Positions 7,825-19,217 of a stretch of DNA of 64,000 nucleotides are shown in pieces; position 1 is the stretch's first letter; each line of letters begins with the position of its first letter. The notes beneath the pieces are model-generated. The model was not told the DNA's origin, searched no databases, and saw only the letters and a list, made by a program, of their open reading frames with translations. The DNA comes from Endotrypanum monterogeii (Eukaryota; Euglenozoa; Kinetoplastea; Trypanosomatida; Trypanosomatidae): assembly GCA_000333855.2 (NCBI GenBank), contig CM007329.1, positions 80,923-144,922 on the forward strand, given 5' to 3'. The translations under genes were made by a program, and so were the position numbers.

Positions 7825-10770
7825 ATGGACGGTGACGAAACACCCAGCCGATTCATCGATCTCACGCCAGTGCGACCGAATCGGAGGCGAGAGCCGACCC
7901 CGACCCCACCGCCTAGAGGTGCCGATGAATACAGCAGCACAACAGCAGCACCCCTCGGCGATGATGGAGTAGCTGCCGGCCTTGCAACCTCCGTCCCACG
8001 CGGAGAAGCCTCTGAGGTAGTCGCTGTGTCCGCCTATAGTGGGCCAACGCAGCACCGCTCGGAGGAATACTCCTACATCTGGGGCACTGGCATCGCCGTG
8101 GAGGTATTTCGAGATGAGTTCCGCCGCTACATTGAAACATTTGCGCTCGACCAGGTCGTCGCCGAGGTCGCGCAGCGTGCATCTCACCCCAGCGGTGGCG
8201 GTGGGGCAGCGGCCATGCAGTACACGCTACAGGAAAAGTACTATCTGAAAGAGTTTCTACGCATGCACGTACAAAGTCGCACTACGCTCGAAGTGGACTT
8301 CACTTGGCTGCAACAAGTGACACCGCGTCTGTATGTGCAAACAGTGCATCATCCCACGGAGTGTCTGCAGATGATGTCGGCGGTGGCGGATGAGGTGTAC
8401 CGTGAGGTTCTGCTGCACCGCCACGGCATCGAGGTGGCCGAAGACGTGCTCATCACCGTGGCGGCAAAGAAAATGCCCTCCATATGCACGCTGAAGCATT
8501 TGAGTCCACATCATATCGAACAACTGCTCAGCATCAAGGGGATGGTGATTCGTGTCTCAAAGATTATTCCCGAGATACGGGTGGCATGCTTCCAGTGCTG
8601 GAACTGCCAGTACCAGGAGCGCAGCGTAAGTGGTGACAAGGGCCGCATCTTCGAGCCCACCCGCTGTCCACACTGCGGTAAGACCTACTCCTTTAAGCTG
8701 CAGCACAACCTCTCCCTCTACGAAGACAAGCAACTCGTCAAGGTGCAGGAATCACCAGAGAACGTCTCGGACGGCGAGACGCCCATCTCCATAGGTGTCG
8801 TCGTGTACGGCAGCATGGTCGACGCGGTCGTCCCGGGTGATCGTATCGTTGTCACGGGCATCTACCGATCAACTCCAATTCGATTGAACGCAAACACTCG
8901 CATCATCAAGAGCATCTTCGCAACACACATCGATGCCGTTCACATGGAGCTGGTTCGTGCGACGCGCGCGTCAGAGACAGGGTCCAAAAGGGGCTCCAAG
9001 GCCGACGTTGCAATCGGCAGCGACCGCCTCCACGTGTCTACGCCAACCCTGGTGACGACAAAGGAGGCAGAAGCGGATCTGTCGCGTGCGGCACTGATGG
9101 ACACGGCGCGCCTGGACATCTTCTACACTCTCGCCCGTCGCCCCGACATTTATGATGTGCTGCTTCATTCCTTCGCTCGCACCATTTGGGGCCATGATGA
9201 CGTGAAGCGTGGCATTTTGGCGCAACTCTTTGGCGGAACGGCGAAGACATTTGTTTTCAGTGAACACGCCAGTGGCGATTCTAAGCAAATGGACCCGGGC
9301 CGAGGTGGTGGCACTAGCGCCGTTGGGACAAAAAGCAGCAACAGCGCCGTCTTTCGCTCGGAACTCAACGTGCTGCTTTGTGGTGACCCCGGTGTGGCGA
9401 AGTCGCAGCTGCTAACGCAGGTGCACGAAATAGCGCCACGCGGGGTATACACTTCCGGTAAGGGTAGCAGCAGCGTTGGTCTCACAGCCTTCGTTGTGCA
9501 GGACACCGACACGGGGGAGCTGGTGCTGGAACCAGGTGCGCTTGTGCTTTCCGACCGCGGCCTCTGCTGCATCGACGAGTTCGACAAAATGAACGAGTCG
9601 ACTCGGTCGGTGTTGCATGAGGTGATGGAGCAGCAGACCCTGTCCATCGCCAAGGCCGGCATCATCGCACAACTCAACGCCCGCACGTCTATCCTGGCTG
9701 CGGCCAATCCAAAAGACTCGCAGTGGAACGCGCAACTAAACGTGGTCGAGAACCTTCAAATTGAACCGACGCTGCTCTCGCGATTTGACCTCATCTTCCT
9801 CCTCCTCGACTGCCACGACCCTGCCGAAGACCGCCGGCTGGCCACGCACGTCCTCTCACTCTACATGGACACCTCAAGTAAAGCACGAACTCGACGCGGA
9901 GTCTCCGACGGCAGGGGTGCAGAGGGCATCCGTTCGCGCCAGGAAGGCAGTCGCACTAGCAACGAATCCACAGATGACGACGAGGCGACACAGTGGCGCA
10001 GCACGGTCAATGCGGGGCAGCCGACCGGGGTCTCGACGGATGCAGCAGCGCATGCGCACACATATGTGGACGCGACCACGGGGCTGCCGGTGGAGGTGCA
10101 GATGGAGATGTACGGAGAAGTATTTTTACAAGGCCCGCGCGATGCGCCGTATATGCCGACCGCTATTCTTTCCGAGTACATCGCTTTGGCCCGCGACAGC
10201 ATTTTCCCGAAGCTTACAGAGGCATCGCACAAGCAGCTCGCACAGTGCTACGTGGAGCTGCGGCAGGCCCGTGGCAGCAGCTGCACTGTCTCAGCGACTC
10301 TGCGGCAGCTGGAATCCATGATTCGACTTTCCGAGGCCCGTGCGAAGATGCGGTACAGCAGCGAGGTATCCGTCGAGGACGTTGTGGAGGCAAAACGTAT
10401 CATCAGTGCTGCCCTCAAGAAGGCGGCCACAGATCCTACGACGGGGCTCATCAATCTCGACATGTTCCACGCGGCTGATCCTGGGAAGAACACGGTGGAG
10501 GGCAACATGCGACGGCTAGAGGAGCTTCTAGTGCGCCGCTTTGTTGCGCAGGGACAACGCAACGTTGCGGTGGCGGAGCTGCGATCTCTTTTCAACGAGC
10601 AGCAGTTTGGTTCAGCGCGGCCAGTGGCACCAGCACAGTTCGTCGAGCTTCTCGCGCTTCTCTCGGGTGGGGACGTTGTGCAGTCCTTCACCGCTACGAC
10701 CGTGACACTCGCGACGCCAGGAGCAATGTCAGAAGGAGCAAATAGTCAACGGAGGGGACGTGTTAGCTGA
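7825..10770 (+). CDS. MCM4: DNA replication licensing factor MCM4
   Basis: MCM4 is one of six AAA+ subunits of the MCM2-7 helicase that unwinds DNA at replication forks. The 981-residue product has a proline-rich basic N-terminus, the subfamily-diagnostic YIWGTGIAVEVF, a C4 zinc finger (CWNC 258-261 and CPHC 281-284), the N-terminal hairpin region, Walker A GDPGVAKS at 520-527, Walker B CCIDEFDKM near 581-589 and the arginine finger SRFD at 652-655. The WGT block and the GMVIRVSKIIPE segment match MCM4 better than the other MCMs. Acidic and Gly-rich insertions occur around 490-515 and 690-760; the C-terminus carries a winged-helix-like segment. The start is the first ATG after a TA repeat; upstream in-frame codons only translate the microsatellite. 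Confidence 0.93.
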   Translation: MDGDETPSRFIDLTPVRPNRRREPTPTPPPRGADEYSSTTAAPLGDDGVAAGLATSVPRGEASEVVAVSAYSGPTQHRSEEYSYIWGTGIAVEVFRDEFRRYIETFALDQVVAEVAQRASHPSGGGGAAAMQYTLQEKYYLKEFLRMHVQSRTTLEVDFTWLQQVTPRLYVQTVHHPTECLQMMSAVADEVYREVLLHRHGIEVAEDVLITVAAKKMPSICTLKHLSPHHIEQLLSIKGMVIRVSKIIPEIRVACFQCWNCQYQERSVSGDKGRIFEPTRCPHCGKTYSFKLQHNLSLYEDKQLVKVQESPENVSDGETPISIGVVVYGSMVDAVVPGDRIVVTGIYRSTPIRLNANTRIIKSIFATHIDAVHMELVRATRASETGSKRGSKADVAIGSDRLHVSTPTLVTTKEAEADLSRAALMDTARLDIFYTLARRPDIYDVLLHSFARTIWGHDDVKRGILAQLFGGTAKTFVFSEHASGDSKQMDPGRGGGTSAVGTKSSNSAVFRSELNVLLCGDPGVAKSQLLTQVHEIAPRGVYTSGKGSSSVGLTAFVVQDTDTGELVLEPGALVLSDRGLCCIDEFDKMNESTRSVLHEVMEQQTLSIAKAGIIAQLNARTSILAAANPKDSQWNAQLNVVENLQIEPTLLSRFDLIFLLLDCHDPAEDRRLATHVLSLYMDTSSKARTRRGVSDGRGAEGIRSRQEGSRTSNESTDDDEATQWRSTVNAGQPTGVSTDAAAHAHTYVDATTGLPVEVQMEMYGEVFLQGPRDAPYMPTAILSEYIALARDSIFPKLTEASHKQLAQCYVELRQARGSSCTVSATLRQLESMIRLSEARAKMRYSSEVSVEDVVEAKRIISAALKKAATDPTTGLINLDMFHAADPGKNTVEGNMRRLEELLVRRFVAQGQRNVAVAELRSLFNEQQFGSARPVAPAQFVELLALLSGGDVVQSFTATTVTLATPGAMSEGANSQRRGRVS

Positions 10771-11423
10771 GCGTGGAAATGGTTTTCCAGATGACATTTG
10801 AGAAGCGTCCAATCATGAGGCGACGGACTCACTCACGTATCTGTATGTGAGCGTCTGAACGTCAGTGTAGGCTCGCCTGCTTTCTTCCTTATTGTGCGTC
10901 TGTTGTTTTTTTGTACGAGTTTGCTTTCGTGGGTAATCATCGACAAGAGAGACCTCGAACGGCGCGTGGGCGTCACTGCATAGAGCATATCACGAGTAAA
11001 AAAAAAAAAAAATGGTCAAGAGAACAACAGCAGCAGCATCACGTGTGAACGTCATGTGAACATCTGCAATGTGTATTCCCGTTTCAGCTGCCCGTCTGTA
11101 AATATATATATATATATATATAGATATATAAATAAATATATATATATTATTGTATACGTATATATATGTGTGTGTGTGTGCGCGCGTTTGTGTATGTGTG
11201 TGTAGAGAGAGGGTTGTAGTGCGGTAATCAGTCAATGAATTCTACCGCAGTCTTGACACCCCCATACACACACGAAGATATGCGCGACACTCATTCGCCT
11301 GTTTGCTTGCACCCTTCCTCTACTCTACCCCCCTCCCTGTTCGTGCGACTCCGACTCATATTGTATTGCTAACATTCCTCGGTGCATACCAACGCCTGTA
11401 CACAGAAGCGCGCAGGTTGGGAG

Positions 11424-11454
<31 letters not shown>

Positions 11455-11469
11455 GTCGAGGCGGACACG
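10771..11469. other. Intergenic spacer MCM4-BUD31
   Basis: No gene is supported. There is an A run (10997-11010), a TA-rich block (11101-11167) that passes into TG/CG repeats (11168-11205), and a CA repeat (11424-11449) shortly before the next start. Confidence 0.6.
11307..11405 (+). promoter_or_regulatory. Predicted spliced-leader acceptor for BUD31
   Basis: A long pyrimidine tract at 11307-11340 is followed, after sequence without AG, by the AG at 11404-11405, 65 bases before the start codon. Confidence 0.45.
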
Positions 11470-12282
11470 ATGCCGCTGATACGACCTGGCATGCCGAAGC
11501 CACCGCCGGGCTTTGATGTAGTTCTGGCCAAGCTAGAAGAGTACGATCAGCAAATGAAAACAGCCACCCAAGAGGAATCGAGGGGTGTTGTGGGGGTGAC
11601 CACCAGACCTCGACACAGCAGCCGTGGCGACAACGGCGCACGCAAGCGCTCTCGCGACGGAGAAGACAAATCGAATGAGGACACAACCGCGGCACCTGAA
11701 GGGATAACATCGACAATCACAGCCACGGAGGAGGACATTGGTGCATCCACACCAGGTGAGGAGCTAACAATCAGAGAAAATGCACCTATCCCACCGCTAT
11801 GGAGTATGGCCGCCATCAACCGTGCTCGCACTCGGTATGTCTTTCTCGCTTACCACAAACAGCGAAGCATTTCAAAGGAGGTGTTCGACTACTGCGTCGA
11901 GATGAGACTCATCGATGGCGGCCTCGCCCGGCGTTGGCGGTTGCCGGGGTATGAGAAACTCTGCTGCACAGCGTGTGGCGTGCCCGGGGCTGCGAGCTTG
12001 GCTGCTAACGTCACCTCTAAATTCGCCCTGCGAGATCGGCAGGAGCGGCGTCTGTCCACTTCCGCGTCGCAGAGACGCATAGATGACACTGCTACGTGCA
12101 TATGCCGAGTTCCATCGACACAGCGCAAGAATAAGAGCTTCGTCGCGTGTGCAGTGTGTGGGTGCCGCGGATGCTGCTCCACAGATGCCGTGAAGCCAAC
12201 GGCAAAGGAAAGCTGCGGCGAAAGCGCTGGCAAGACGCGGGAGGAGCAGCCCACGATCGCATCCAGCCAAGGAGATTCATAA
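11470..12282 (+). CDS. BUD31: BUD31/G10-family pre-mRNA splicing factor
   Basis: BUD31 (G10) is a small zinc-binding component of the activated spliceosome; in kinetoplastids it would act in spliced-leader trans-splicing and the rare cis introns. The 270-residue product has the family start pattern with PPPGFDVVLAKLEEYDQQM, then the core from about residue 108: a helix with RTRYVFLAYHKQRSIS, then KEVFDYC, GYEKLCCTAC, CICRVP and the Cys cluster CAVCGCRGCC, with the zinc-ligand cysteines retained. Human BUD31 is 144 residues. The extra length is an acidic low-complexity insertion at about 35-105, a short Arg/Ser insertion between the first Cys pair and CICRVP, and a 30-residue tail. Confidence 0.9.
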   Translation: MPLIRPGMPKPPPGFDVVLAKLEEYDQQMKTATQEESRGVVGVTTRPRHSSRGDNGARKRSRDGEDKSNEDTTAAPEGITSTITATEEDIGASTPGEELTIRENAPIPPLWSMAAINRARTRYVFLAYHKQRSISKEVFDYCVEMRLIDGGLARRWRLPGYEKLCCTACGVPGAASLAANVTSKFALRDRQERRLSTSASQRRIDDTATCICRVPSTQRKNKSFVACAVCGCRGCCSTDAVKPTAKESCGESAGKTREEQPTIASSQGDS

Positions 12283-12476
12283 ACACAAGTTGGAAGAAGA
12301 AGATGGGGGCGAGGCAAACAGAGCGTAACAGTCCTCGTTGCACTATCCAACTCCGTGCTCATAATGTGCCTGTGCGCTTAGATCCCTGCTTGTCCAGTTG
12401 CCATGCTGTACACCACCTTTCGCCCCATACAGGCAAACAGCACAATTCGTGTAGACTCTCGCCCCGCCCCGCTCCC

Positions 12477-12511
<35 letters not shown>

Positions 12512-14091
12512 TACCACAGCTTATTTAAACTACCAAGATGCCGCCGCCACGGCTCACCCTGACATGAGCTCAACGCATGGTGGGGAGAAGATGCGATGTC
12601 GGGCACGGGACATGTATCTAGACGCGCTTCTATGTGTTCACTAACACTCGCACATGGAGGGCACTACGGCGAGATAAACCCTCGGCTGGCTGGGGGTCGA
12701 GGGTGCGTTCCGGCGTGTTGCAAAGAGGTCGTCGCGTGCCAGGCTACTTGTGACGAGAAGGACAGTGCATCAACACGATGGAGAAGGGAGGAGAGAAGCA
12801 ACTTTCCCCGATCTACCAGAAGGTTGGATAGAGGTTCGTGTGCGTGTCTGGGTGGGTGGGTCGTGCTTTTCTTTTCACATTATATGTGCTCCGAAACAAA
12901 TGATAAGATATATATATATTTTTTTTTTCGGGGCTCAGGTATCTTCCGCCTGCGAACATATCGTGCAACTACTCGAGCATGGCTTATTGTGTTCTCGTTG
13001 AATCGATGTATTGCTCTTCGAATTCTGCTGAGACGCTATCGCCAAATATGTTGGGCCGAGGGGGGGGGGAGAGACGAGGAGGAGGCGGGAGCTCGACACC
13101 CTCAAGCTCGTGTTCGTAAAAGGGCGGTCTGTGCACACGCCCCTCCGATCGATACCCTCTCCCCCTTCTTCGATCCTTCATTGCGACCTGTACGCAAACT
13201 AGCTCAGGTCACGGAACCCTTCTCTGAGAGAACAACACTTGGAGGACTTCGACTGAAGCGAAAGAAAATCGACTGGTCTCTGGAGTGAGAAAAAAAACGG
13301 GGGAAGAGTACGTCATCCACCTCAAGGTGAAGGGTACCCAACGTTTTTTTTATCTATAGTCACAAACAAATTGCACGTCTGGTGAACCAGGTCATCTTCC
13401 CCCTCCCCCACAAACACACACACACACCGTATTGCTCATCTCTCTACATTTATTATGTGGGGAAAACAAGCAGAACAGGCGCACCTCCTCTGATTCCCGA
13501 GATGTGCGCTTGTATCAGTCCCCTCCCCTTCGTCCCCTCCAATCTATTGTGCTGGGCGATATCACACAACAGAAGGCTGGGACTGGTGGGCAACATGCGA
13601 ACCATTTCTCCAGCGCACAGATAACCGTCTGCATCTCCCATACTCCTCTCTTATATCCTTCATCCTCCTTCCATATATCTTCCGATGGCGCCTGGAATGT
13701 AGGTCTGCATCAGTCCCTCACCCGTGCATCTAGCTGCCTTGTGCACGGCCGTTATCGCAATCGAACCTATACACTGTACACTCCATCAATCCCCTACCCG
13801 CAGTACATTATATATATATCCCCTCCCCCTCGGAACCTAAGGCATCTCCGCTCACCCATCGGCGCCTCATTCACTGCAACCCTCCCTGCCCCCCCCCTCC
13901 TCCTCCTCTTTGCTTCCTTTCCTGCGCACCCTTGGGAGAGCGTGAGCACTTCATCACACAGAGCGAGAGATTGTTTATTCATTTAAAGAGCGGAACATCG
14001 ACTTTTGCGGTCGTGTGATCCCTTGAGCTGCCGCCGCCACCCCCCCCCCGAAAAAAAATAAAAACGTGCGTGTGAAGGGTTGCTACGAAGC
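12283..14091. other. Intergenic spacer BUD31-MFS transporter
   Basis: About 1.8 kb without a supported gene. It holds a CA repeat (12480-12508), short TA runs (12908-12919, 13809-13820), G and T runs, and complex sequence at 12560-12860 and 13440-13780 in which no frame looks coding. The right end has the pyrimidine tract for the next gene. Confidence 0.55.
13881..13938 (+). promoter_or_regulatory. Predicted spliced-leader acceptor for the MFS protein
   Basis: A C/T-rich tract at 13881-13923 is followed by the first AG at 13937-13938, about 154 bases before the start codon. Confidence 0.45.
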
Positions 14092-15906
14092 ATGTTCAAG
14101 CACACACTTTCCAACGGCGCGGGGCCGACAGGGGTGTCCGAGCAGCAGCAGCTATCGAGCACCTTTGTTTGCGCGACGTACGCGGAGCTCTTCAAAGCGC
14201 ATGTACTAGACGTACATCTGCCCAATGTGCTTGTTGGTGTCAGCTCCAGCATCGAAGTACCGCTTGTCGTCATTCTCGGTCGGCGCATCGGCGCTAGCTT
14301 CTCCACCATTGCCGACTACATCTCAGTTGCCTCCATGTGCCGTGTGCTTCTGGATATCCCATTTGGCATCATTATCGAGTACGCAGGCGTGCGAAACGTG
14401 ATGCTTTTCTGTCTGCTGTTGAATGTCATCGCCTCGATCATCGGACTCAGCGTGAGCAACAGCGCATCACTCTTCGCCTTCTGTATGATGAGCGGTTCCA
14501 GCCTCGGCGGGTATTTCCTGGCGCGTCATATCTTTGTCGCGGGAATCACCTCGAAAAGATATCGCGGCCTCCTCATGGCCGTCCTAGCCGGGCTGCTGAG
14601 GTGGTCGCACGTCGTTGGCCCCATCGCCTCCGGTTTCTTTGCCATGTATTTTGGCGACATTCGATACTCTTTTTTTCTCTCAGCCGCCTCGAGTGGGCTG
14701 GCGATCGCGTCTCTCGCCACCTCCATGTCGTGGAGGCAACAGCAACAGGCCTGCGAGCTATCGTGCACAACGAGTGCTGTGTCCTCGGTAGATACAACCC
14801 CGCTGTTCGCAGCACAAGAAAGGGATGGCGTAAGCGGGACTCCGCGCTACCCGGTCGGTGCGCCAGGGGACGACTTATACGTGGGGACACCACTGTTGCC
14901 GCGCGCAACGGCATCCTCTGTAGCGAGGATTGGCGGTATAATGAATGGGTCGGATGCAGTCAACCATGGGGACATTGTTGGCGCCGAGGTAAACACCATC
15001 ACCCCGCCTTTGTACATGGAGAACGTCAACAGTGGGCACCCGAATGACGGCATCCGGGCGCCATCCGGCAACAGTGGTGCGGTGCCTATCGTACCGACAT
15101 TGGCACAGACGCACGCCGAGGTCAGCAACGAGCACTACTTTCACTTGGGAACGCTCTGGGGAACGTTTGTCGACTACTGGAGCGTGATATGGCGCCTGGG
15201 GCTGTACGTGGTGCTTCTCACTGCACTACGAGCGAATCGGAAGCTACTCATCACCTTTGCAGGGATGCGTGCGTCGATGACGGACGCGCAAGTGTCCTAC
15301 CTCTTGGGGTTCAGCTTCATCTTTGACGCCCTCTTGTTTCCCCTGGGTGGCCTAGTGATGGACCAGTGTGGGCGTCAGTTCGCCATGCTGCCCGTCGCGC
15401 TTGGACTGGGCACTGTCTTCATGTTCCTTCCCTTTTGTTCAACCAGGCACCAACTGATCATTGCGTCGTCCTCCTTCGGCATCGTAGACGCACTAGGGTG
15501 CGGTCTCCTCATGACCATCACAGCCGATCGGGCGCCTTTGCGGTATGGGGCGCCGTACTTTGGCATCATGCGGATGGTGCAGGACATGGGCCACGCTGTG
15601 GGTGCTCGTGGTGTGTCCAGTCTCATGCACTACGCCGGCTTTGACGCCTGCTGCTGGTTCCTGGCGGCGGTCGGCCTCTTTACGGCAGTGTGGGGCTGGC
15701 GCGGTGTTCCAAGGGATACAGACACGCTTCCTGAAACACCGCGACTGGTTCAGGCGGCGGCGGTCGCGCAGGAGCGACGGTCGCGCAAGCTTTCCGCGTG
15801 CTGCTATGGCAACGCAGAGGCCGCGCCGTTGAAGGCCGCGCCGTTGACCGCGGCGCCATCCACCTTCACGTATGGCACCGCGGCAATACCGCCACCTTTG
15901 GGATAA
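14092..15906 (+). CDS. Major facilitator superfamily-type membrane transporter
   Basis: The 604-residue product is a polytopic membrane protein with about six hydrophobic segments in residues 45-225, a polar loop of roughly 120 residues (about 230-350), and a second group of hydrophobic segments in 365-550. This 6+6 arrangement with a long central loop is typical of MFS carriers. MDQCGRQFAMLP after the second transmembrane segment of the C-terminal half resembles the MFS motif A (D-x-x-G-R), and DIPFGIIIEYAGVRNVM in the N-terminal half is the matching position. The substrate cannot be deduced. The start is ATG 14092, four codons inside a slightly longer frame that would need a TTG. The C-terminus ends with Ala/Pro repeats (AAPL units), probably disordered. 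Confidence 0.75.
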   Translation: MFKHTLSNGAGPTGVSEQQQLSSTFVCATYAELFKAHVLDVHLPNVLVGVSSSIEVPLVVILGRRIGASFSTIADYISVASMCRVLLDIPFGIIIEYAGVRNVMLFCLLLNVIASIIGLSVSNSASLFAFCMMSGSSLGGYFLARHIFVAGITSKRYRGLLMAVLAGLLRWSHVVGPIASGFFAMYFGDIRYSFFLSAASSGLAIASLATSMSWRQQQQACELSCTTSAVSSVDTTPLFAAQERDGVSGTPRYPVGAPGDDLYVGTPLLPRATASSVARIGGIMNGSDAVNHGDIVGAEVNTITPPLYMENVNSGHPNDGIRAPSGNSGAVPIVPTLAQTHAEVSNEHYFHLGTLWGTFVDYWSVIWRLGLYVVLLTALRANRKLLITFAGMRASMTDAQVSYLLGFSFIFDALLFPLGGLVMDQCGRQFAMLPVALGLGTVFMFLPFCSTRHQLIIASSSFGIVDALGCGLLMTITADRAPLRYGAPYFGIMRMVQDMGHAVGARGVSSLMHYAGFDACCWFLAAVGLFTAVWGWRGVPRDTDTLPETPRLVQAAAVAQERRSRKLSACCYGNAEAAPLKAAPLTAAPSTFTYGTAAIPPPLG

Positions 15907-16005
15907 AAAAGAGGCACACGAAGAGGCTGAATAAATAGCGCTGCGCTGCTCCCAGCTGAATGCCACGCCCCTCCGAAGTCTGTGGCATCGCTCTCGCCCC
16001 CTCCC

Positions 16006-16036
<31 letters not shown>

Positions 16037-16616
16037 NNNNNNNNNNNNNNNNNNNNNNNNNNNNNNNNNNNNNNNNNNNNNNNNNNNNNNNNNNNNNNNN
16101 NNNNNNNNNNNNNNNNNNNNNNNNNNNNNNNNNNNNNNNNNNNNNNNNNNNNNNNNNNNNNNNNNNNNNNNNNNNNNNNNNNNNNNNNNNNNNNNNNNNN
16201 NNNNNNNNNNNNNNNNNNNNNNNNNNNNNNNNNNNNNNNNNNNNNNNNNNNNNNNNNNNNNNNNNNNNNNNNNNNNNNNNNNNNNNNNNNNNNNNNNNNN
16301 NNNNNNNNNNNNNNNNNNNNNNNNNNNNNNNNNNNNNNNNNNNNNNNNNNNNNNNNNNNNNNNNNNNNNNNNNNNNNNNNNNNNNNNNNNNNNNNNNNNN
16401 NNNNNNNNNNNNNNNNNNNNNNNNNNNNNNNNNNNNNNNNNNNNNNNNNNNNNNNNNNNNNNNNNNNNNNNNNNNNNNNNNNNNNNNNNNNNNNNNNNNN
16501 NNNNNNNNNNNNNNNNNNNNNNNNNNNNNNNNNNNNNNNNNNNNNNNNNNNNNNNNNNNNNNNNNNNNNNNNNNNNNNNNNNNNNNNNNNNNNNNNNNNN
16601 NNNNNNNNNNNNNNNN
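16037..16616. other. Assembly gap of 580 N
   Basis: An unbroken N run begins exactly at the end of a TA repeat and ends before a C homopolymer. The size, unlike the 20-N gaps elsewhere, looks like an estimated length. Confidence 0.98.
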
Positions 16617-16741
16617 CGTGTTCTCCCCCCCCCCCCCCCACCAACTCAGTGTCTATTTTTAAGCGTGTGTGTGTGTGTGTATCTTTTGCTGCTCCTCTCA
16701 CGGGTACACGTTATGAGGATACACTCGTACACATCCCCCTC

Positions 16742-16777
<36 letters not shown>

Positions 16778-18751
16778 GTCTTCTTTCCAACTACAACCCC
16801 ATAATTTCGCTTGTTTATTATGAGTACTCAACATGACTGTGTGTCTGTGCGTTTGTCCTTTTTTTTTTTTTCGGGTATTCCTCTTTCTCCATTCTCTGTC
16901 GCTATATCAACTTTTTTTCTCCCCACCTCTCCCCCGCAAATCTCTTTATCAATCCTTCCAACTCACAAACACACACACACACACATAAATTTATGTGTTT
17001 GTATTTGTGTTTGTGGAGGCGTGTCGTGGTGATGATGGTGACCTTTTTTCCCGATCCTTCTACCCCTTCTCTCTTCTTTTTCCACAGGAATAATGCATCA
17101 TCTCCCATTGCTCCATGTTGGTGTTTTTTTCTCGAATCACCACATAAATTGTATGCAAACCTCAACCTTGCTCTTTCAAACCTCTCATGATGGGCTCTTG
17201 CTCCGTCCTGTAACCAACGCTTCTGCCTTTATATGTTCATGTGTTTGTACGTGTGTGTGTGTGTGTGTGTGTGTTGGTTTGTGTGTGTTTGTGTGTGGCC
17301 CCGGCAACGCCAGTCATGTATGACACTAAAGATCGAAGGCTTATGTATGTATACATATATACATACGTCTGTGTATGTGGGTTTTTTTGCCTTAAATGGC
17401 CACTACTGTAATTCGAACATTCTTTTTGAATATGTCTACGCCTCCCACCCCACTCACACTCTCACCTACCTACCCCCCGCACACAGTCCCTCCTGCACCC
17501 ATCGTGCACGACCCTTCCCTTTCCCCCTTAGGGAATGTACGTATTCTTCTTTCTCCTGGGACCCCCACCTGCCCTTTGCACTACCAACAAACAATCGTGT
17601 TTGCATCCATGTGCAAACACCACATTTCACGGCCATTTTGCGTCCATCACGTGTATCTAGAAAAGGTAAGAGGATGGCCAGAGAGGTGCGCGTATCTTTA
17701 GAGGACTCCCAAAACGAAAGGGAAGAAAAATGGGGGAGGCGCTCGGGAGGAGTCGAGTATATATATATATGTCTAGTATATATGTATATATATATATATT
17801 ATATATATGTGTGTGTGTGTGTGTGTGTATTCGATTCGTTTTTTAATGACATCGTTTTCCTTCCTCCAGCGACCGGCAGCGTAAACAAAGTGTAAGTGCC
17901 TGAGTTTTAGGTGTCCTATAGAAAAGAGGACTCCGTCTCCTCCTTCCCCCCCCCTCTCCCCTACTGCTCTACATTATCCCTTTTGCTTCAGCGGCGTCAA
18001 GCTTGTGTTCGTAGGGATCTGTCTTGCGACGCACACACACCATCATCACCGCTTCTCCATCCCCTCCCCCCCCCCACACACCCACTCCATCCCCGTCTCT
18101 TCCTTGCCCCTTTTTTATTATTATTTAACCCCACAATCAGTTCTTGTGAATGCGCATCACGCATATATATATATATATATATATATGGTGAAGAGGTGGT
18201 TGAACAGTCGAGGAGAAGAGGGGCGGTAAGTTAACCGAACGGTGATGGGCACTCAAGTTGCCCCCTCCCCCCCCCTCCTTAACGGGATGGCAAGGAGTCT
18301 GAGGACACACACTTACAAAGGGGGACGGAAAGGCAAGCCAAACAAAAAAGGGAATGTGGTGGGGGTGGAAGAGAGGGAGGGCTTTGTAGAGCTCGCAAAT
18401 GCGAAGATATACAGCCCTTCCTGCTCCTGCACCTCACACCATCGCTCCTCCTCTTTTTTTTTTTTGAAGTAATCTCTCGGTATCGGCATCCCATCAATCT
18501 GTATGCGTGGTGACCACGCTGGTCTCCATCGAGGGAAGGCGTAGAAGCGACTTGGAAGAAGAAAAAAAAAAGGAGGAGAGGGAGGCAGTGCTTCCCCCAC
18601 CCCATCCTTCTCACACAAAGTACAAACGATGGCACTTGAGTGCCCCCCCCCCCTTCCCCTTCCCCTTCCCCTCCACTGCTACCACGGCAATGAATTTTGC
18701 TCTCCTCTGTGTCCCTCAACTGACCTCACGCACTTAACCCCACCCTCCTTT

Positions 18752-18754
<3 letters not shown>

Positions 18755-18788
<34 letters not shown>
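18755..18788. repeat. CA microsatellite
   Basis: About 16 CA units in the spacer; typical of non-coding sequence throughout the window. Confidence 0.8.
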
Positions 18789-18790
<2 letters not shown>

Positions 18791-19073
18791 CGCGCGCGAT
18801 GACAAACCCCGAGGATCAACTCCCATCCATCGAAAAAGGAAGTGTTGGCTATCTCACAGGTGAAGCGGAACGAATCTGAAAAGATAGAAAAAAAAGAAAA
18901 CATATTTACACAAGAACAAAAAGACTCTAGACGTCAAGCAATCACCTACAAACTGAGGCGAGGTGGGGGGGGGAAGGGTGCTAACATCCATCTCTATGCG
19001 TGCGAGTGTGCTGCCGATGGTAAATGAAGCGTGATCAAGATGGGTGAAAAAAAAGTGTTGCTTTGAAATAAGT

Positions 19074-19094
19074 CCTCCTCCCACCGCCTTCTAG
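19074..19094 (+). promoter_or_regulatory. Predicted spliced-leader acceptor for the SMP-like protein
   Basis: A C/T tract at 19074-19092 ends in an AG at 19093-19094. The resulting leader of about 147 bases would contain the TA microsatellite at 19178-19215. Confidence 0.45.
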
Positions 19095-19175
19095 CACACA
19101 CACAAGCGAGCGCTGTACACACAAGCCTCTCCTGCCCCAGAGGTGCCGACGCCCCGTCAGGTGTGTCTATACAAC

Positions 19176-19177
<2 letters not shown>

Positions 19178-19215
<38 letters not shown>
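19178..19215. repeat. TA microsatellite in the SMP-like gene leader
   Basis: About 19 AT units ending 26 bases before the start codon. Confidence 0.8.

Positions 19216-19217
<2 letters not shown>

Noticed and set aside
12596..13288. A 230-codon open frame in the spacer after BUD31
   Set aside because: Composition is Arg/Ser/Cys-rich without periodicity, it crosses a TA/T run, and there is no splice signal or motif.
13432..13986. A 184-codon open frame before the MFS gene
   Set aside because: It translates C/T-rich splice tract and microsatellite sequence; no domain and no plausible start.
15960..16823. Open frames running through the 580-N gap on both strands
   Set aside because: They exist only because N is read as unknown residues; the flanks translate TA and CA repeats.
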